Origin: Christensenella sp. UBA1685
GTDB taxonomy: Bacteria > Bacillota > Clostridia > Christensenellales > CAG-138
Assembly (NCBI GenBank): GCA_002320595.1
Contig: DCKB01000037.1
Span: forward strand, 1-46,890
Direction: 5' to 3'
Length of the DNA: 46,890 bases
The notes under the pieces are model-generated. The model ran no database searches. It was not told where the DNA came from and saw nothing but the letters and a program-made list of their open reading frames with translations. Below are positions 7,442 to 16,377 of the stretch, one piece after another. Positions within the stretch are counted from its first letter, which is position 1. Each line of letters begins with the position of its first letter. A program made the translations under genes and the position numbers.

Positions 7442-8140
7442 CTACACCTTTTCCGCCATTCTGTACCCGACGCCGATCTCCGTGAGAATATATTGCGGGG
7501 ACATGCTGTCCCGCTCGATTTTGCGCCGGATGTTGGACATGTTCACGCGTAGGATGCGGTTGTTTTCCGCATCCGCATAAGGTCCCCAAACATGGCTGAT
7601 GATGTAGCTGTAGGTGAGGACTTTCCCGGGCTGCCGCGCAATCAGCTCCACGATGCGGTATTCTACCTGTGTGAGGCGGATGGGCTCCCCGCCGACCGTG
7701 ACGCTGCGCCTGGAAAAATCAATTTTGAATTCTCCAACGCTGTAAACATCGTCCGGCGTGGCGGACGACATGTTGCGGCGGAGGACGGCGCGCATCCGGG
7801 CCAGCAGCTCAGGCGCGGAAAACGGCTTTGTGATGTAATCATCCGCGCCGTTGTCGAGCGCGAGAATTTTATCTTTTTCCGTGCTGCGCGCACTGACGAC
7901 GATCACGGGCACTTTGGTCCATGCGCGCAATTCTTTCAAAAGCTTTACGCCGTCAACATCCGGCAACCCCAGATCAAGCAGCACCATATCCGGCATATAA
8001 GCGGAGACTGCGGCACGCGCATCGGCGCCGTTCTGCGCGGAAAGGACGCGGTATCCGCCTGCATACAGCACGGTTTCCAAAACTTTTAAAATGTAGCCTT
8101 CATCCTCAATGATAAGAACGGTTGGCTTCACGTTCATCAT
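7442..8140 (-). CDS. KdpE-like OmpR-family response regulator
   Basis: The 232-residue protein has a receiver domain (residues 7-120) with acidic pocket Glu12/Asp13, phosphoacceptor Asp56 in LLDLGLPD, and Lys105 in ITKPF, then an OmpR/PhoB winged-helix domain (about 135-230) ending with YILTEIGVGYRM. The receiver sequence (GLPDVDGVKLLKELR, VPVIVVSAR) is typical of KdpE. GGAGG precedes the ATG, and the start overlaps the kinase gene by 35 bases, so the two are translated together. No kdpFABC potassium-pump genes are in the window, so the regulon is unknown. Confidence 0.85.
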   Translation of the reverse strand: MMNVKPTVLIIEDEGYILKVLETVLYAGGYRVLSAQNGADARAAVSAYMPDMVLLDLGLPDVDGVKLLKELRAWTKVPVIVVSARSTEKDKILALDNGADDYITKPFSAPELLARMRAVLRRNMSSATPDDVYSVGEFKIDFSRRSVTVGGEPIRLTQVEYRIVELIARQPGKVLTYSYIISHVWGPYADAENNRILRVNMSNIRRKIERDSMSPQYILTEIGVGYRMAEKV

Positions 8141-9650
8141 CAGAATCCTCCTTCGGGAGTGTCAGGGTAAACACGGCGCCGCACGGGTCGCCGTTGTGCC
8201 CGTGGATTTCACCGCCGTGGGCCCGGATAATGCTTTTGCAGATGGAAAGCCCAAGGCCCATGCCATGCTTGGAATCCTCGGTGCGGCGTGCTGACGGTTC
8301 GAACAACGTCGCCAAATCATCCTGGCTCAGGCCGCGGCCGTAATCGCGCACGGTGAACGAAACAAACGCATCGCCGTCCTCGGCAATCAGGTCGATGCGG
8401 GCGGAAGGCCCGGAATATTTCACCGCGTTCTCAATCAGGTTCATCAGCACCTGCACGATCAGCGTCGGGTCCATCGGGACCATAAGAAATTCGGCGGGCT
8501 GCACAACTGTGATCTTTGCATTGGGAAAGCGGCCGCGCGCTTTTTCCAGAGTTTCCAAAAGAACTTCCTCAATCGGTTCGCAGCTTTTGTTGAGCTTTGG
8601 CCCGCTTGACCCCACCCTTGTGACGGACAACAGGTTTTCCACCATGCGCAGCAGCCATGCGGCTTCTTCCCCAACGCTCTGAATCAGGTCGCGCCGCGCG
8701 GCATTATCCAGCGCTACATCCTCCTGATTCAGCGCGGAGCATGCGCCGATGATCCCGGTAAGTGGCGTACGAAGATCGTGTGAAATGGAGCGCAGGAAAT
8801 CCGAACGCATGCGTTCCAGTTCTTTTTCCATCAAAATTTTTTGCTCACGGCGCATCAGCGCAAGGCGCTTGAGGGCCACGCCAACGCGCACCAGCAGCAA
8901 TTCAGCCGTCTGCAGCTGATAAACGCTTACGTCGCGCCAGACGTCGATCAGAACGCCAGCCACGGCGAGCACCTCTCCATCCGCCATAACAGGAAAACAA
9001 CAGAGGGAATTTTTGCCGCAGAGAGACGTCCCGTATCCGGTGCGCTCTCCTGTGCGGAAGCAGGCTGAAACGGAGTCATCCACAGGGTAAAGGAGCAGGC
9101 CCTCGGGGTAGCTTCCTGCACGGCGGACGCCGCCTTCGCCATCCGGGATAAAAAGGACTGCGGAACATTCCGTGACGCTGAACAGGCTCCGGAGCGTAAG
9201 CGCGTATAGCTCCTCCGCCGTGGCGGCGGTCAGCAATTCCGTGCTGAGCGCGGAGATGGAGCGCTCGCGGGCGCCCTGCTCGCTGTAGGAATCGCGCTCT
9301 GCGCGGATGCGCCAGTAAAGCCCGCCGCCAATGAGCGCAATCGTGGTGAAAATGCACGCAGCGTAAACCGCGAAGATGGGCGAAAGCGGCGTTGCACCCA
9401 CATTTACCGTCAATTCCAGCAGGGAAAAGACAAGAACCGCAACGCAGGCGGATGCGGCGCGCCAGGCGACATTTGTTGCCGCGATGGCGAGTGGAAGCGT
9501 AATCAGCGCAAGCAAAGGCACAGCATAGAACGAGCTTTGGAACACAACGCCGGAAAACAGGAAAATCAACGCGGATGCGAGCGCGGCAAGCAGAACTCCG
9601 CGAAGGTTTTTCACGGAAGCTGCAGAGAGCCTGTAAGAATGCTTTCCCAT
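8106..9650 (-). CDS. KdpD-like membrane sensor histidine kinase lacking the KdpD N-terminal domain
   Basis: I chose the ATG at 9650 (514 residues; GAGGAG ten bases upstream); the frame stays open to 9737 but has no ribosome binding site there. From the N-terminus: four hydrophobic segments matching the DUF4118 membrane unit of KdpD (about residues 15-105), a GAF-like sensor region (about 130-260), HisKA with His291 in SISHDLRTPLTG, and a HATPase domain with NLIENAVKYSG, DYGRGLS and GMGLGLSICKSI. Full KdpD is about 900 residues with a cytoplasmic KdpD/Usp part in front, which is absent here. It is probably the partner of the downstream regulator. The signal it senses is unknown. Confidence 0.85.
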   Translation of the reverse strand: MGKHSYRLSAASVKNLRGVLLAALASALIFLFSGVVFQSSFYAVPLLALITLPLAIAATNVAWRAASACVAVLVFSLLELTVNVGATPLSPIFAVYAACIFTTIALIGGGLYWRIRAERDSYSEQGARERSISALSTELLTAATAEELYALTLRSLFSVTECSAVLFIPDGEGGVRRAGSYPEGLLLYPVDDSVSACFRTGERTGYGTSLCGKNSLCCFPVMADGEVLAVAGVLIDVWRDVSVYQLQTAELLLVRVGVALKRLALMRREQKILMEKELERMRSDFLRSISHDLRTPLTGIIGACSALNQEDVALDNAARRDLIQSVGEEAAWLLRMVENLLSVTRVGSSGPKLNKSCEPIEEVLLETLEKARGRFPNAKITVVQPAEFLMVPMDPTLIVQVLMNLIENAVKYSGPSARIDLIAEDGDAFVSFTVRDYGRGLSQDDLATLFEPSARRTEDSKHGMGLGLSICKSIIRAHGGEIHGHNGDPCGAVFTLTLPKEDSDDEREANRSYH

Positions 9651-9910
9651 CGCTGAAGCGCTCCTCGCCGGAATTTCACTGCCATCGGCCGGCGGCATGC
9701 GCGCCCCGGCAACCATGGTATCGATTTTATTATACACGCATCTGCCTGCGCGAAAAAGGCCGCCATGCTAAAAAAACGCTAAGGATGCGCCCATTTTGTT
9801 GCGGCGCCGTTTTCAAGGTTATACGATAAAAACAATAAAGGGAGCCCTACAGATCTGCTGTCTCTCAAGCTTCAGGGCGAACCCCGCAATATCAACAAGG
9901 AGGAAAACAC

Positions 9911-11896
9911 ATGAAACGCGCACTCGCATTGTTGCTGGCTCTCTTACTTGTGATCCCCATGGCCGCATGCCAAACAGGCAATCCATCGGCGGCTGACCCG
10001 ACCGAAGCGCCCGCCCCAACGGCTACGCAAGAACCGCAGGAGGTTCAGAATGCGGCCGAAGGCATCATCGGCGGCAAAAAATACCTTAAGGTTTACAAAA
10101 CATCCTTCAGTTCATCCTATTCCTCATTCAACTATTTCTCAACTGCGTATTCGACTGTCCGCTCCATCGTTTCCAACTGTATCGACGGCCTTGTCGAGCC
10201 GGATATCTATGGCGTATATGTTCCCTCCATCGCGGAGAGCTGGGAAACCAACGAGGATCAGACCGTCTGGACGTTCAAAATCCGAGAGGGCGTGAACTGG
10301 GTAGATCATGAAGGCAAGGACACCGGCCTTGCAGTGACCGCCGAGGATTTCGTGGACGGCATCCGCTATATCGGCGATCCGCAGAATGACGCTTATTCCC
10401 TGCGCGTGGTGCGCAACCTCATTGAAGGTTTGTATGATTACTATTGGAACCTTGATGATATCGATGATCCCGAAGTGCAAACCGACCTTGTGCGCGACGA
10501 AGTGATCGCAAGCTTTGACGAGACCGTCGGCGTCAAAGCACTGGATGAATATACCGTGCAATATACGCTTACCTCCAGCGCACCGTATTTCCTTTCCCTC
10601 ATCGAAAGCAGCATGCTGCTGCTGCCGGTTGAGTATGATTACGCCATGGAAATGGGGGACGACTTTGCGGTTGACAATGAGCACATGCTTTATTGCGGCG
10701 CATATTACATTTCCCATTTTGAGCGCGATAAGGCGATTACACTCACCAAAAACCCGCTGTATTGGGATCTTGAGCACATTACAGTGGATACCGTTGAATA
10801 TCAGATGGTTCCGGAAGGGACAACCTCTCTTGAAATGTTCAAACGCGGTGAGGTTGACGACACGAGCGTTGAAGCGGAAGAATATCTTTCCATGGCCGGA
10901 ACGGAATGGGAGGATAAGCTGATCCCTTCGGAGCGCAGCCTTTCCACAAACTATCTCTGGCTGGACTTCCAGGGGGAGAACCCGGAATTCAACACCTTTA
11001 TTCAGAACGAAAACTTCCGTAAGGCGCTGCAATATTCACTCAACCGCGAGGCGATTGCAACGCTGCGCGACCCCGTGAACCCGGCGCGCATCCTGCGCAA
11101 CACCATCAATGCGGAAGACGCCATCTTTGACGGCAACGGCGTGGATTATACCGATTACGAACCGCTCAAGGCAATCAAGGAGACGAATTACAGCAATCCT
11201 GAACTAGCACGCCAGTATATGGAAGCTGCTGTGGCCGAATTGTGCGAGGCGGACGGAACCATCAAAGGCATTGAAGCATGCACGGTGGATTACCTGCCGG
11301 TCGGCACATTTGAAGTGGACGGCAAGCTTCCCGTTACCGTCATTTACGTTGGAACGGACGACGAGAGTGAGATCATCATGGCGCAGCTGATGAAGGCCAT
11401 GGTGGAAGAAGCCATCGGCACGGATCTCATCAACTTTGAAATTGCCGCGTTCAGCGGCTGGACGTATGGCACCGTTGCGGACCCGCTAAACTACGATATC
11501 TATTTTGATTCGCTTTCCACCGGCTATGCTGATCCTTCCGGTTTGCTGACCCGCATGACCACAGACGGCGCCGAAAACGTGGGCTGCTATGAGGTCCCGG
11601 AATATGACGCGCTGATTGAAAAATCGCTCAACGCCGCTACGTTTGAGGAACGCCTGCAATACTTTGCGGAAGCGGAAGCCTATCTCTGCAACGGTGCGTA
11701 TGTCATCCCGTTCATTTCCTCGCTGCGCGGCTACTACATGACCAACTCCATGCCGTTTACAAGCCCGCTGACCCTATATGGCAACAGCAAATACAAGGGC
11801 ACGCTCGTGATGGAAGAACCGCTCACCTACGATGAGTACAAAACGCTTGAAGCCGCCTATGACATTGCGCGGACGGAAGCGCTCAAGGAAAACTGA
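9911..11896 (+). CDS. oppA: Oligopeptide-binding lipoprotein (OppA-like, SBP family 5)
   Basis: The 661-residue extracellular binding protein of a peptide ABC importer. The signal MKRALALLLALLLVIPMAAC ends in lipobox MAAC, making Cys20 the lipidated residue, and a short Pro/Ala/Thr-rich linker follows. The SBP_bac_5 fold is shown by WTFKIREGVNWVDHEG with the following AEDFVDGIRYI, and by FRKALQYSLNREAI. At 661 residues it is longer than E. coli OppA (543), as is common in Clostridia. AAGGAGG lies upstream of the ATG. It heads an operon with oppB, oppC and the fused oppDF. The exact peptide preference is unknown. Confidence 0.9.
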   Translation: MKRALALLLALLLVIPMAACQTGNPSAADPTEAPAPTATQEPQEVQNAAEGIIGGKKYLKVYKTSFSSSYSSFNYFSTAYSTVRSIVSNCIDGLVEPDIYGVYVPSIAESWETNEDQTVWTFKIREGVNWVDHEGKDTGLAVTAEDFVDGIRYIGDPQNDAYSLRVVRNLIEGLYDYYWNLDDIDDPEVQTDLVRDEVIASFDETVGVKALDEYTVQYTLTSSAPYFLSLIESSMLLLPVEYDYAMEMGDDFAVDNEHMLYCGAYYISHFERDKAITLTKNPLYWDLEHITVDTVEYQMVPEGTTSLEMFKRGEVDDTSVEAEEYLSMAGTEWEDKLIPSERSLSTNYLWLDFQGENPEFNTFIQNENFRKALQYSLNREAIATLRDPVNPARILRNTINAEDAIFDGNGVDYTDYEPLKAIKETNYSNPELARQYMEAAVAELCEADGTIKGIEACTVDYLPVGTFEVDGKLPVTVIYVGTDDESEIIMAQLMKAMVEEAIGTDLINFEIAAFSGWTYGTVADPLNYDIYFDSLSTGYADPSGLLTRMTTDGAENVGCYEVPEYDALIEKSLNAATFEERLQYFAEAEAYLCNGAYVIPFISSLRGYYMTNSMPFTSPLTLYGNSKYKGTLVMEEPLTYDEYKTLEAAYDIARTEALKEN

Positions 11897-11926
11897 GGGA
11901 TAACCGCTGCTTCAACAGCACAACTC

Positions 11927-11958
11927 CGGCGCGCCACCCATCGGCGGGCGGCGCGCCG
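11927..11958 (+). terminator. GC-rich hairpin between oppA and oppB (partial terminator or mRNA-stability element)
   Basis: CGGCGCGCC (11927-11935) pairs perfectly with GGCGCGCCG (11950-11958), with a 14-base loop and a short TTT after it. Such structures after binding-protein genes often allow more of the binding protein than of the permeases, either by partial termination or by protecting the oppA mRNA end. The T-run is weak, so full termination is unlikely. Confidence 0.55.
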
Positions 11959-12012
11959 TTTCCCTGTTTGACTGCGCAAGCCGTTTACTCCATTTGAAAC
12001 GGAGGAATTTCT

Positions 12013-12951
12013 TTGACAAAGTATATCCTTTCAAGAACGTTGCGCTCGCTGCTGACCGTTGTGATCGTTTTCGTTACGGTTTTCATGCTTCTGCGCCTAA
12101 TGCCGCTCACCGGCTATTTCCCGCAGGAGATTTTGAAGGAGACCGACGAAGCCACGCGCATGACCTATCTGCGCAACCAGGGCCTTTTGGATCATCCGTT
12201 CGTGCAGCTTTGGCGCTTTGTGAAAAACCTGTTCCAGGGAGATTTGGGCAGAAGCCTTACGGTTTACCCCAAAGTCCCCATTGCAACACTGCTGAAAGAA
12301 AAAATTCCGGTAACGGCCGCTTTTGGCTTTTCGAGCATGGTTCTTGGGATCATTCTCGGCATTTCTCTCGGCCTTTTGATGGTGCGGTATAAGGACCGGT
12401 GGGGCGACCGCCTCGGAACGTTCTATATTCTCGTCGTTCGCGCCGTGCCGAGTCTCATTTATCTTTTCTTCATTCAGGTGTGGATTTCAAAATGGTTCAA
12501 CCTGCCGCTTGTGTTTTACAAGGACAGGCCGGAATCCTGGATTCTGCCCACGATTTGCCTTTCACTCGGGAGCATTGCATATTATGCGCTTTGGCTCCGC
12601 CGTTTCATGGTAGATGAGGAAAACCGCGATTATGTGAAGTTCGCGCAGGTGAAAGGGCTGCCGAAGAAGGTCGTCTTGCGCCGGCATGTGTTCAAAAACG
12701 CGATGATTCCGCTTGTGATCTACCTTCCAAGCGACCTGCTGTTCATCATTTCAGGCTCCCTTGTGATCGAGAGCCTGTACGCAATCCCGGGGACGGGCGG
12801 CCTGCTCACCAATGCGATCAAGAGCCAGGACAACAATCTGGTGCAGGTAATCGTACTGATGTATGCGATTCTTTCGGTGATCGGCGTATTTTTGGGAGAC
12901 CTGCTGGTTGCCTTTGTGGATCCGCGCATCAAGCTGACGGAAGGAGAATGA
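12013..12951 (+). CDS. oppB: Peptide ABC transporter permease OppB
   Basis: The 312-residue permease begins with TTG at 12013, preceded by GGAGG; the N-terminus KYILSRTLRSLLTVVIVFVTVF is the standard first helix of OppB/DppB. About six membrane segments follow, with the transport-permease loop around residues 205-235 (DYVKFAQVKGLPKKVVLRRH, the ATPase contact) and SGSLVIESLYAIPGTGGLL, a hallmark of this family. It sits one base before oppC. With OppC it makes the membrane channel. Confidence 0.92.
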   Translation: MTKYILSRTLRSLLTVVIVFVTVFMLLRLMPLTGYFPQEILKETDEATRMTYLRNQGLLDHPFVQLWRFVKNLFQGDLGRSLTVYPKVPIATLLKEKIPVTAAFGFSSMVLGIILGISLGLLMVRYKDRWGDRLGTFYILVVRAVPSLIYLFFIQVWISKWFNLPLVFYKDRPESWILPTICLSLGSIAYYALWLRRFMVDEENRDYVKFAQVKGLPKKVVLRRHVFKNAMIPLVIYLPSDLLFIISGSLVIESLYAIPGTGGLLTNAIKSQDNNLVQVIVLMYAILSVIGVFLGDLLVAFVDPRIKLTEGE

Positions 12952-12952
12952 A

Positions 12953-13894
12953 ATGGAGAGCAAAAAAATGCCCAACGCGGTTCTGAATCCGCTTAAGTTC
13001 CGTGCGGCGGTTTTCGATACCATCAACAGCGAGAATACGGGCTTCTCAAACTATTCCTACTGGCGCTCCACGATCCGGACGTTCTTTAAGAATAAGGCTG
13101 TGGTTGTGCTGGTGGCGCTTGTGTTCGCGATGATCGTGATGAGCATCTTCTACCCGATTTTTTCAGATGTGGACCCCACGGCAGTCAGTCTCTTTCCGCT
13201 GGACTGGAACCTGCGCCCGAGCGCGGAACACTGGTTTGGAACAGACACCCTTGGGCGTGACATTTGGGCCCGCGCCTGGTATGGCTGCCGAAATTCTTCC
13301 CTGCTGGGCTTCTGCATTGCCCTTTCAGACGTGGGGTTCGGCATGATAGCGGGCGCGCTTTGGGGATATAACAAGAAACTGGATCCGTTTATGATTGAGC
13401 TGTATAACATCATGACGAACATCCCGTCAACGGTTTACCTCGTGCTGCTTGCATACATCATGAACACGAGCTTCCTTACGCTGTTTATCTCCATGGCTTC
13501 CCGCGGGTGGATTGTGGAGGCGCGCTTCTTCCGCAACCGCATTCTTTCCCTGCGGGACAGCGAATACAACATCGCTTCCAAATGCCTGGGCACGCCGATG
13601 CGCCGCATTGCAACACGCAATATCATTCCGCACATTGTAAGCCTCATCATCATGGAGGCGGCGCTTTGCATCCCGTATTCCATCGGTTCGGAGGTGTTTA
13701 TGGGCTTTGTGGGGGTCGGCATGCCGGTGGATGCGATCACGCTCGGCAACATTGTAAACCAGGGGCGTGCGTCGTTTACGCTGCACCCATACCAGATGCT
13801 GCTGCCAACGGTCATCCTTTGCATCATCACCGTTGCGTTTTACGTAATCGGCAACAAGTTCGCGGATGCTTCCGATCCGCGCAACCACGTTTGA
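12953..13894 (+). CDS. oppC: Peptide ABC transporter permease OppC
   Basis: The 313-residue permease has the OppC N-terminal extension, a first membrane helix (VVVLVALVFAMIVMSIFY), the HWFGTDTLGRDIWARAWYG motif that is diagnostic of OppC/DppC, and the ATPase-contact loop (EYNIASKCLGTPMRRIATRN). The ATG at 12953 comes directly after the oppB stop, with GGAG upstream inside oppB, so the two are coupled. It pairs with OppB. Confidence 0.92.
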   Translation: MESKKMPNAVLNPLKFRAAVFDTINSENTGFSNYSYWRSTIRTFFKNKAVVVLVALVFAMIVMSIFYPIFSDVDPTAVSLFPLDWNLRPSAEHWFGTDTLGRDIWARAWYGCRNSSLLGFCIALSDVGFGMIAGALWGYNKKLDPFMIELYNIMTNIPSTVYLVLLAYIMNTSFLTLFISMASRGWIVEARFFRNRILSLRDSEYNIASKCLGTPMRRIATRNIIPHIVSLIIMEAALCIPYSIGSEVFMGFVGVGMPVDAITLGNIVNQGRASFTLHPYQMLLPTVILCIITVAFYVIGNKFADASDPRNHV

Positions 13895-13908
13895 GGAGGG
13901 CGGAATCC

Positions 13909-15927
13909 ATGGAACAAATCAAAAACGGCCATGCATCGCCGCTGATCCTTTCCGCAAAGGATGTTGAGGTAAAATTCAACCTGCGCGGCAAAACGCTTAC
14001 CGCTGTGCGCGGCGCGTCGCTGGATCTTTACGAAGGGGAAACGCTCGCCATCGTGGGCGAGTCCGGCTGCGGGAAATCCGTGTTTACCAAGTCCTTCATC
14101 GGCATGCTGGATAAAAACGGTTCCGTGACCGGCGGGGAAATCCTTTACCGCGGGGAAGATCTGACCAAGTACAAAACCGAGGCGGAATGGCTTCGCGTGC
14201 GCGGCAAAAAGATCGCCATGGTGTTTCAGGATCCGATGACGAGCCTGAATCCCGTACGCACCATCGGGGAGCAGATTACGGAAGTTATCACCTGGCACTT
14301 CGGGACGGAGCATGAGGAGGCCAAGCGCGAGGCAATCGAGATTTTAAAGCGCGTCGGCATCGCGGATGCGGAGACCCGCTATAAGCAATACCCCAACGAG
14401 TTTTCAGGCGGCATGCGCCAGCGCGTTGTCATCGCTACGGCGATTGCCTGCCGCCCCGAAATCTTGATTTGTGATGAGCCGACCACCGCGCTTGATGTTA
14501 CGGTACAGGCACAGATTCTTCGCCTGATTAAGGAGCTTCAAAAGGAGCTCAAAATGACCGTTGTTTACATTACGCACGATCTTGGCGTCGTCGCAAACGT
14601 AGCGGACTGGGTAGGCGTAATGTATGCCGGGCAGATCATCGAATACGGCACGGTGCGCGAAATTTTCAAACAGCCTGCGCATCCATACACAAAGGCGCTG
14701 TTGCAATCCCTGCCGCAGCTTGGGGTGAAGGGACATGAACTGTATTCCATAAAAGGCACGCCGCCGAGCCTGTTTAAAGAAATCCACGGCGATGCGTTTG
14801 CGCCGCGCAACCCGGAGGCGATGGAGATCGACTTCGAACAGGAGCCTCCAAAATTTCAGGTTTCGGATACGCACTGGGCGAAAACCTGGCTGCTGCACCC
14901 CTATGCGGAAGAATACCGAAAGGAAATCGAAGCCGCGGAAGCGGCGCACTGGGCAGAGCACGCCGAACCTGCGGAGCCGTTTGATTACGGCGCGCACGCG
15001 GAGAAGCTTTTACAGGTGAAAAACCTGACCGTCAAGTTCAAGCTGGCCGGGAAGGAATTCCGCGCTGTGGACAATGTAAACTTCGATATTTACAAAGGAG
15101 AAACGCTTTCGCTCGTGGGTGAATCGGGTTCAGGCAAGACGACCATCGGCCGGGCGATCATGCGCATTTATAACAGCAACGTGGACGGCAGCATCCTCTA
15201 TAAGGATAGGCCGATCACGGGAAGGCTTGACAGGGATAAGGTGAAGCATCTTCATATGGAAATGCAGATGATCTTTCAGGATCCGATGGCCTCGCTCAAC
15301 GAGCGCGCAAAGGTGGATTACATTATCTCCGAAGGCCTGTATAACTATCATCTGTTCGATAACGAGGAGGACAGGCTGCGCAAAGTGGAGGAGATCATGC
15401 AGGAAGTGGGCCTTTCCAAAGACTTTTCCTCCCGCTTCCCCCATGAATTTTCCGGCGGGCAGCGCCAACGCATCGGCATTGCGCGGAGCCTTGTCATGAA
15501 TCCGGATTTTATCGTGGCAGATGAACCCATCTCCGCGCTGGATGTCTCCATTCGCGCGCAGGTCATCAACCTGCTCAACAAGCTCAAGCGGGAGCGCGGG
15601 TTGACGTATCTGTTTATTGCGCATGACCTTTCTGTGGTTCGCTTCATATCGGACCGCATTGCTGTCATCAACAAGGGACGAATCGTGGAGCTTGCGGCCT
15701 GTGAGGAGCTCTTCCGCCGCCCGCTGCATCCTTACACAAAGGCGCTGCTTTCCGCCGTGCCATACCCCGATCCGGATCTTGAACGGGGCAAGGAACTTCT
15801 TGTGTATGACCGCGCGATGCACAATTACAAGGACGATGCGCCCATATGGACTGAGATTATGCCCGGCCACTTCATCCTTGCAAACGAAGCGGAGCTTGCA
15901 ATTTACAGAGAGGAGCTGCAAGCATAA
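13909..15927 (+). CDS. Fused peptide ABC transporter ATPase OppD-OppF
   Basis: The 672-residue protein carries both ATPases of the importer in one chain. Half 1 (OppD): Walker A GESGCGKS at residues 50-57, signature FSGGMRQR near 165-171, Walker B ILICDEP near 185-191, followed by the oligopeptide C-terminal region (KGTPPSLF) and an insert of about 70 residues rich in Glu and Ala. Half 2 (OppF): Walker A GESGSGKT from residue 404, signature FSGGQRQR from residue 514, Walker B VADEPISALD near 536. OppD and OppF are usually separate proteins of about 330 residues each, so this is a fusion with no trace of an internal stop. GGAGGG precedes the ATG. It shares one base (TAATG) with the next gene. 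Confidence 0.92.
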   Translation: MEQIKNGHASPLILSAKDVEVKFNLRGKTLTAVRGASLDLYEGETLAIVGESGCGKSVFTKSFIGMLDKNGSVTGGEILYRGEDLTKYKTEAEWLRVRGKKIAMVFQDPMTSLNPVRTIGEQITEVITWHFGTEHEEAKREAIEILKRVGIADAETRYKQYPNEFSGGMRQRVVIATAIACRPEILICDEPTTALDVTVQAQILRLIKELQKELKMTVVYITHDLGVVANVADWVGVMYAGQIIEYGTVREIFKQPAHPYTKALLQSLPQLGVKGHELYSIKGTPPSLFKEIHGDAFAPRNPEAMEIDFEQEPPKFQVSDTHWAKTWLLHPYAEEYRKEIEAAEAAHWAEHAEPAEPFDYGAHAEKLLQVKNLTVKFKLAGKEFRAVDNVNFDIYKGETLSLVGESGSGKTTIGRAIMRIYNSNVDGSILYKDRPITGRLDRDKVKHLHMEMQMIFQDPMASLNERAKVDYIISEGLYNYHLFDNEEDRLRKVEEIMQEVGLSKDFSSRFPHEFSGGQRQRIGIARSLVMNPDFIVADEPISALDVSIRAQVINLLNKLKRERGLTYLFIAHDLSVVRFISDRIAVINKGRIVELAACEELFRRPLHPYTKALLSAVPYPDPDLERGKELLVYDRAMHNYKDDAPIWTEIMPGHFILANEAELAIYREELQA

Positions 15928-16370
15928 TGGAAGCCATCCAGCGAAAACGGTATTTCCGGTTGATCTACTCCAAAACGCTCAGTTACTTTGCATGGGCGCT
16001 CGTTGGATCGGCGCTCGTCGCGGGAATATACGGAGAGCGGGTGTATTTCGTGTTCGCGCTTTGCGCGGCAGGCTGCGTATTCCTTGCATGGAGCTGGTTT
16101 GCGCACCTGCGCGCAGAAGGGTTCTGGCTGCCGGCTTTTTGGGCGCGCAAGGCAAAGCGCAGCGTGCCATATATCCACCGGCGCGATAAAACAAAGCTGC
16201 ACAGGCCGTCCTTTGCGATGGACAACACGGACTTTGATGACGACCTCGTTTCAGCCACGGCATGTAACGAGGAGGAATTTGAGCCGAAACAGAGGGACAA
16301 GGCACGCGTTCTTGCGCGGGCAGCCTGCGGGCTTCTGCTTTTCCTGGTTTCGCTTGCAATCAAACTATGA
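15927..16370 (+). CDS. Small membrane protein of unknown function in the opp operon
   Basis: The 147-residue protein starts at the ATG that overlaps the oppDF stop (TAATG). It has two adjacent hydrophobic segments near residues 19-55 (YFAWALVGSALVAGIYG, VYFVFALCAAGCVFLAWSW), a basic loop, an acidic middle part (TDFDDDLVSATACNEEEFEPK) and a C-terminal hydrophobic segment (ACGLLLFLVSLAIKL). I do not recognise a family. Tight coupling to the transporter ATPase suggests a transporter-associated role, but that is inference. Confidence 0.7.
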   Translation: MEAIQRKRYFRLIYSKTLSYFAWALVGSALVAGIYGERVYFVFALCAAGCVFLAWSWFAHLRAEGFWLPAFWARKAKRSVPYIHRRDKTKLHRPSFAMDNTDFDDDLVSATACNEEEFEPKQRDKARVLARAACGLLLFLVSLAIKL

Positions 16371-16377
16371 GGTGCAT

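Noticed and set aside
9651..9737. An earlier start for the sensor kinase at 9737
   Set aside because: The extra 29 residues have no ribosome binding site and no membrane segment. The ATG at 9650 has GAGGAG at suitable distance.
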